From: CAJXZP01 sp963974475
GTDB taxonomy: Bacteria > Bacteroidota > Bacteroidia > Flavobacteriales_G > Salibacteraceae
NCBI GenBank assembly: GCA_963974475.1
Contig: CAXBCR010000042.1
Location: forward strand, 1-17,320
Direction: 5' to 3'
Length of the DNA stretch: 17,320 bases
Part shown: positions 15,625 to 17,320 of the stretch, piece after piece
How positions within the stretch are numbered: position 1 is the first letter of the stretch
Layout of the letters: each line of letters begins with the position of its first letter
Program-made: the position numbers and the translations under genes
The notes under the pieces: generated by a model
What the model saw: the letters and a program-made list of their open reading frames with translations, nothing else
Told to the model about the DNA's origin: nothing
Databases searched by the model: none

Positions 15625-15683
15625 ATTTTTTGATTTTTTGTTTGAGGCGGCTAATCTAACACTAACTTTTATATTCTGCAATA

Positions 15684-15713
15684 TTGTATTGTGTAATCTT
15701 TATCCTAAATTTG
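15684..15713 (+). promoter_or_regulatory. Promoter of the small T9SS cargo gene
   Basis: TTG (15684-15686) and TAAATTTG (15706-15713) are 19 nt apart, a full match to the Bacteroidota promoter. The leader to the ATG at 15785 would be about 65 nt. The TTG lies in CAATATTG (15680-15687), itself an 8-bp palindrome. No equally good box was found for the divergent minus-strand gene. Confidence 0.6.
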
Positions 15714-15784
15714 CTGGAAATGAGGTGAATAAATAGATTTTACTATTTTTTATACCAATTTTTATAATTTCTAAAGCATTTAAA

Positions 15785-16501
15785 ATGATAAAAAAATTAC
15801 TTCTTACCATAGCGGTATTAACCACGATTAATGGTTTTGCGCAAATAAGTTTTGACACTGATTCTGCCTACGTAATGCTACGTCCAGGATATACTGAAAA
15901 ATGTATTGTTACTTTAACGAATTCTGGTACGCATGATGTAAACCTTACTTGGAGAATGATAAGTTCTACTATTAAAGATTTTGGTGCAGCTGGTGGCCAA
16001 TGGAACGTTGGGTATTGTGATTGTAAAGAATGTACGAATAATGAGTTTACCGAATTAAGAAAATTAGATACCTGCCCGGATCCAATGATTCCTGGTCAAG
16101 TAGTAGAATGGTATATTACTGTTGATCCTCAATCGGTGGCTATGGCAGATGCTGAATGGGTTGTAGAGGTTTCTAATAACACGGATTCTATTCTAGATAC
16201 GATTTCGTATTTCTTACAAGCCCCTAATTCAGTGAATGAAGTGAGTTATAATGCAAATGTGACTAGCTATCCAAATCCGGCAAGCGCAGAATTGATGATT
16301 AATTACGAATTAACAAATGTGCAAGCACCTATATTAAATGTTTATAGTTTGGTGGGAGTACGAATTGGTACGTATGCAATAAACGGTTCTAATGGACTGA
16401 TGAAAATCAACACATCTGAGTTAGAAAACGGAATGTATTTTTATTCTATTGAAGAAAAAGGCCAGCGTGTATTCACCCAACGATTTAATGTAGTTCACTA
16501 A
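15785..16501 (+). CDS. Small T9SS-sorted protein with Cys cluster
   Basis: A 238-residue protein: signal peptide 1-20 (ending GFAQ), an Ig-like beta domain (about 21-145), and a type A T9SS sorting domain (159-238, SYPNPAS onward). The Ig-like part has VTLTNSGTHDVNLTWR, the pattern of domains that follow a strand-gap-strand backbone, and a Cys cluster C78, C80, C83 (YCDCKEC) plus C97; C40 is further away. These could form disulfides or bind metal. The gene is divergent from the interrupted Omp28-T9SS gene across a 160-nt gap, so the two may be co-regulated. It overlaps the convergent sirtuin gene by 4 bp at the 3' end, and its terminator lies inside that gene. Function unknown. Confidence 0.8.
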   Translation: MIKKLLLTIAVLTTINGFAQISFDTDSAYVMLRPGYTEKCIVTLTNSGTHDVNLTWRMISSTIKDFGAAGGQWNVGYCDCKECTNNEFTELRKLDTCPDPMIPGQVVEWYITVDPQSVAMADAEWVVEVSNNTDSILDTISYFLQAPNSVNEVSYNANVTSYPNPASAELMINYELTNVQAPILNVYSLVGVRIGTYAINGSNGLMKINTSELENGMYFYSIEEKGQRVFTQRFNVVH

Positions 16502-17190
16502 GAATTACTATCCAATAACATTTTGACTAAAGCCGGGACTGCAGTTCCGGCTTTTTCTTTGATTAAAACTATTTTATTCTGAATGGCAATTTGTTCCGCT
16601 TTCGGGTCGATAACAAATACGGTGCATTGAGGCGGAATAGCATGAACCAATCCAGGGGCTGGATATACCTGTAGACTGGTTCCGATGACAAGAAAAAAAT
16701 CTGCGTTTTCGCAAATTTTTGCCGCATTCATTATTTCCGGGACATCCTCTCCAAACAAAACGATATGAGGTCGTAATTGTTCGCCTGACTCATTCATATC
16801 GCCAAGTTGAATATTTTTATAGCCAATATTTTCCACCGAATCGAAGGTGTACTCTCCTCGGGCTTGCGTTAATTGGCCATGAAGATGAAGAACGCGAGAT
16901 GCTCCAGCTCGTTCATGAAGATTATCCACGTTTTGAGTGATGATGTGCGTGTTAAACGCTTTTTCCAACTCGGTTAAAGCAAAATGGGCGTCATTGGGTT
17001 TGGTGTCTTTTAATTCTGTTCTGCGGTGGTTATAAAACTCCAATACGAGTGCAGGATTCGCCAACCAAGCATCTGGAGTAGCTACTTCATAAATACTGTA
17101 ATTGTTCCATAAACCATCCGAATCGCGAAATGTTTTCAATCCGCTCTCTGCACTAATTCCTGCTCCAGTAAGTATTACCAAGTTTTTCAT
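16498..17190 (-). CDS. cobB: Class III sirtuin (NAD-dependent protein deacylase)
   Basis: A 230-residue cytoplasmic SIR2-family enzyme that removes acyl groups from lysine using NAD. Motifs: GAGISAESG (9-17) for NAD binding, TQNVDNLHERAG (85-96), catalytic H104 in HLHG, GTSLQVYPAPG near 175. Y53 and R56 (FYNHRR) are the class III pair that binds negatively charged acyl groups, so desuccinylase/demalonylase activity is expected. The four zinc Cys usual in sirtuins are absent: the small domain (about 105-150) has no Cys, a condition I recall in other Bacteroidota sirtuins. The gene is convergent with the small T9SS gene and overlaps it by 4 bp. A minus-strand TACTTTTA at 17199-17206 is one base off a -7 box, which would make the leader nearly absent. 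Confidence 0.9.
   Translation of the reverse strand: MKNLVILTGAGISAESGLKTFRDSDGLWNNYSIYEVATPDAWLANPALVLEFYNHRRTELKDTKPNDAHFALTELEKAFNTHIITQNVDNLHERAGASRVLHLHGQLTQARGEYTFDSVENIGYKNIQLGDMNESGEQLRPHIVLFGEDVPEIMNAAKICENADFFLVIGTSLQVYPAPGLVHAIPPQCTVFVIDPKAEQIAIQNKIVLIKEKAGTAVPALVKMLLDSNS
16529..16560 (+). terminator. Terminator inside the sirtuin coding end
   Basis: AAAGCCGGGAC (16529-16539) pairs with GTTCCGGCTTT (16544-16554) around the loop TGCA, with one G-U wobble in the plus transcript only, then a T-rich tract to 16560. It starts 28 nt after the stop of the plus-strand T9SS gene and lies wholly within the last codons of the sirtuin gene. Confidence 0.75.
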
Positions 17191-17265
17191 AATCCGGATA
17201 AAAGTACGGAAACTGTAATTATTTGATAAGATTTAATTTGGTAGTACACCCCTTAATTCCGAAAT

Positions 17266-17320
17266 TTAACTCATTAACTCATTAACTCATTAACTCATTA
17301 ACTCATTAACTCATTAACTC
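17266..17320. repeat. 8-bp tandem repeat (TCATTAAC)n at window end
   Basis: Six perfect copies of TCATTAAC cover 17271-17318, preceded by a partial copy (17266-17270) and cut by the window end after TC. The unit carries stops in both directions and its length is not a multiple of three, so it is non-coding. It lies about 75 nt upstream of the sirtuin start. The array may continue beyond the window. Confidence 0.95.

Noticed and set aside
17221..17320. CRISPR-like array at the right edge.
   Set aside because: The unit is only 8 bp and has no spacers; it is a simple tandem repeat.

Overview
The window looks like chromosomal DNA from a Bacteroidota bacterium, probably Flavobacteriales (Cryomorphaceae/Crocinitomicaceae-like; the rank is inference). 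The grounds are low GC, three proteins with C-terminal type IX secretion (T9SS) sorting domains, a PorW/SprE-type T9SS lipoprotein, an Omp28-family lipoprotein, weak or absent Shine-Dalgarno sequences, and promoter boxes of the Bacteroidota form TTG-N17-23-TAnnTTTG. No mobile element, CRISPR array, tRNA or rRNA was seen.

Layout. 1-0.8 kb: a nitrobindin-like beta-barrel gene with its own terminator. 0.8-3.7 kb (minus): porW/sprE followed 2 nt later by a small VF530/DUF2132 gene. 3.85-5.2 kb (plus): a membrane-anchored M23 peptidase gene overlapping RNase HI by one base. 5.3-7.3 kb (plus): a large T9SS cargo protein with a cadherin-like domain. 7.5-10.35 kb (plus): an HMG-CoA lyase-like DRE-TIM enzyme lacking key catalytic residues, then lepA. 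10.4-13.5 kb (minus): a three-gene operon, tlpA-like thioredoxin, DUF6029-like outer-membrane barrel, Omp28-like lipoprotein. 13.6-15.6 kb (minus): a second, longer Omp28-type protein with a T9SS sorting domain whose frame holds two TAA codons. 15.8-16.5 kb (plus): a small Cys-containing T9SS cargo protein, divergent from the interrupted gene. 16.5-17.2 kb (minus): a zinc-ligand-less class III sirtuin. 17.27 kb to the end: an 8-bp tandem repeat running off the window.

How it works together. The envelope theme dominates: a T9SS assembly lipoprotein, three probable T9SS substrates, a cell-wall peptidase, an outer-membrane barrel and three thioredoxin-fold CxxC proteins. The most interesting block is 10.4-16.5 kb, where a periplasmic thioredoxin, a barrel with a C-terminal CxxxxC pair, an outer-membrane Omp28 lipoprotein, a secreted Omp28-T9SS protein and a Cys-containing T9SS protein lie together. 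This could be a surface thiol-disulfide module, but that is inference. The interrupted Omp28-T9SS gene is the oddest single observation.
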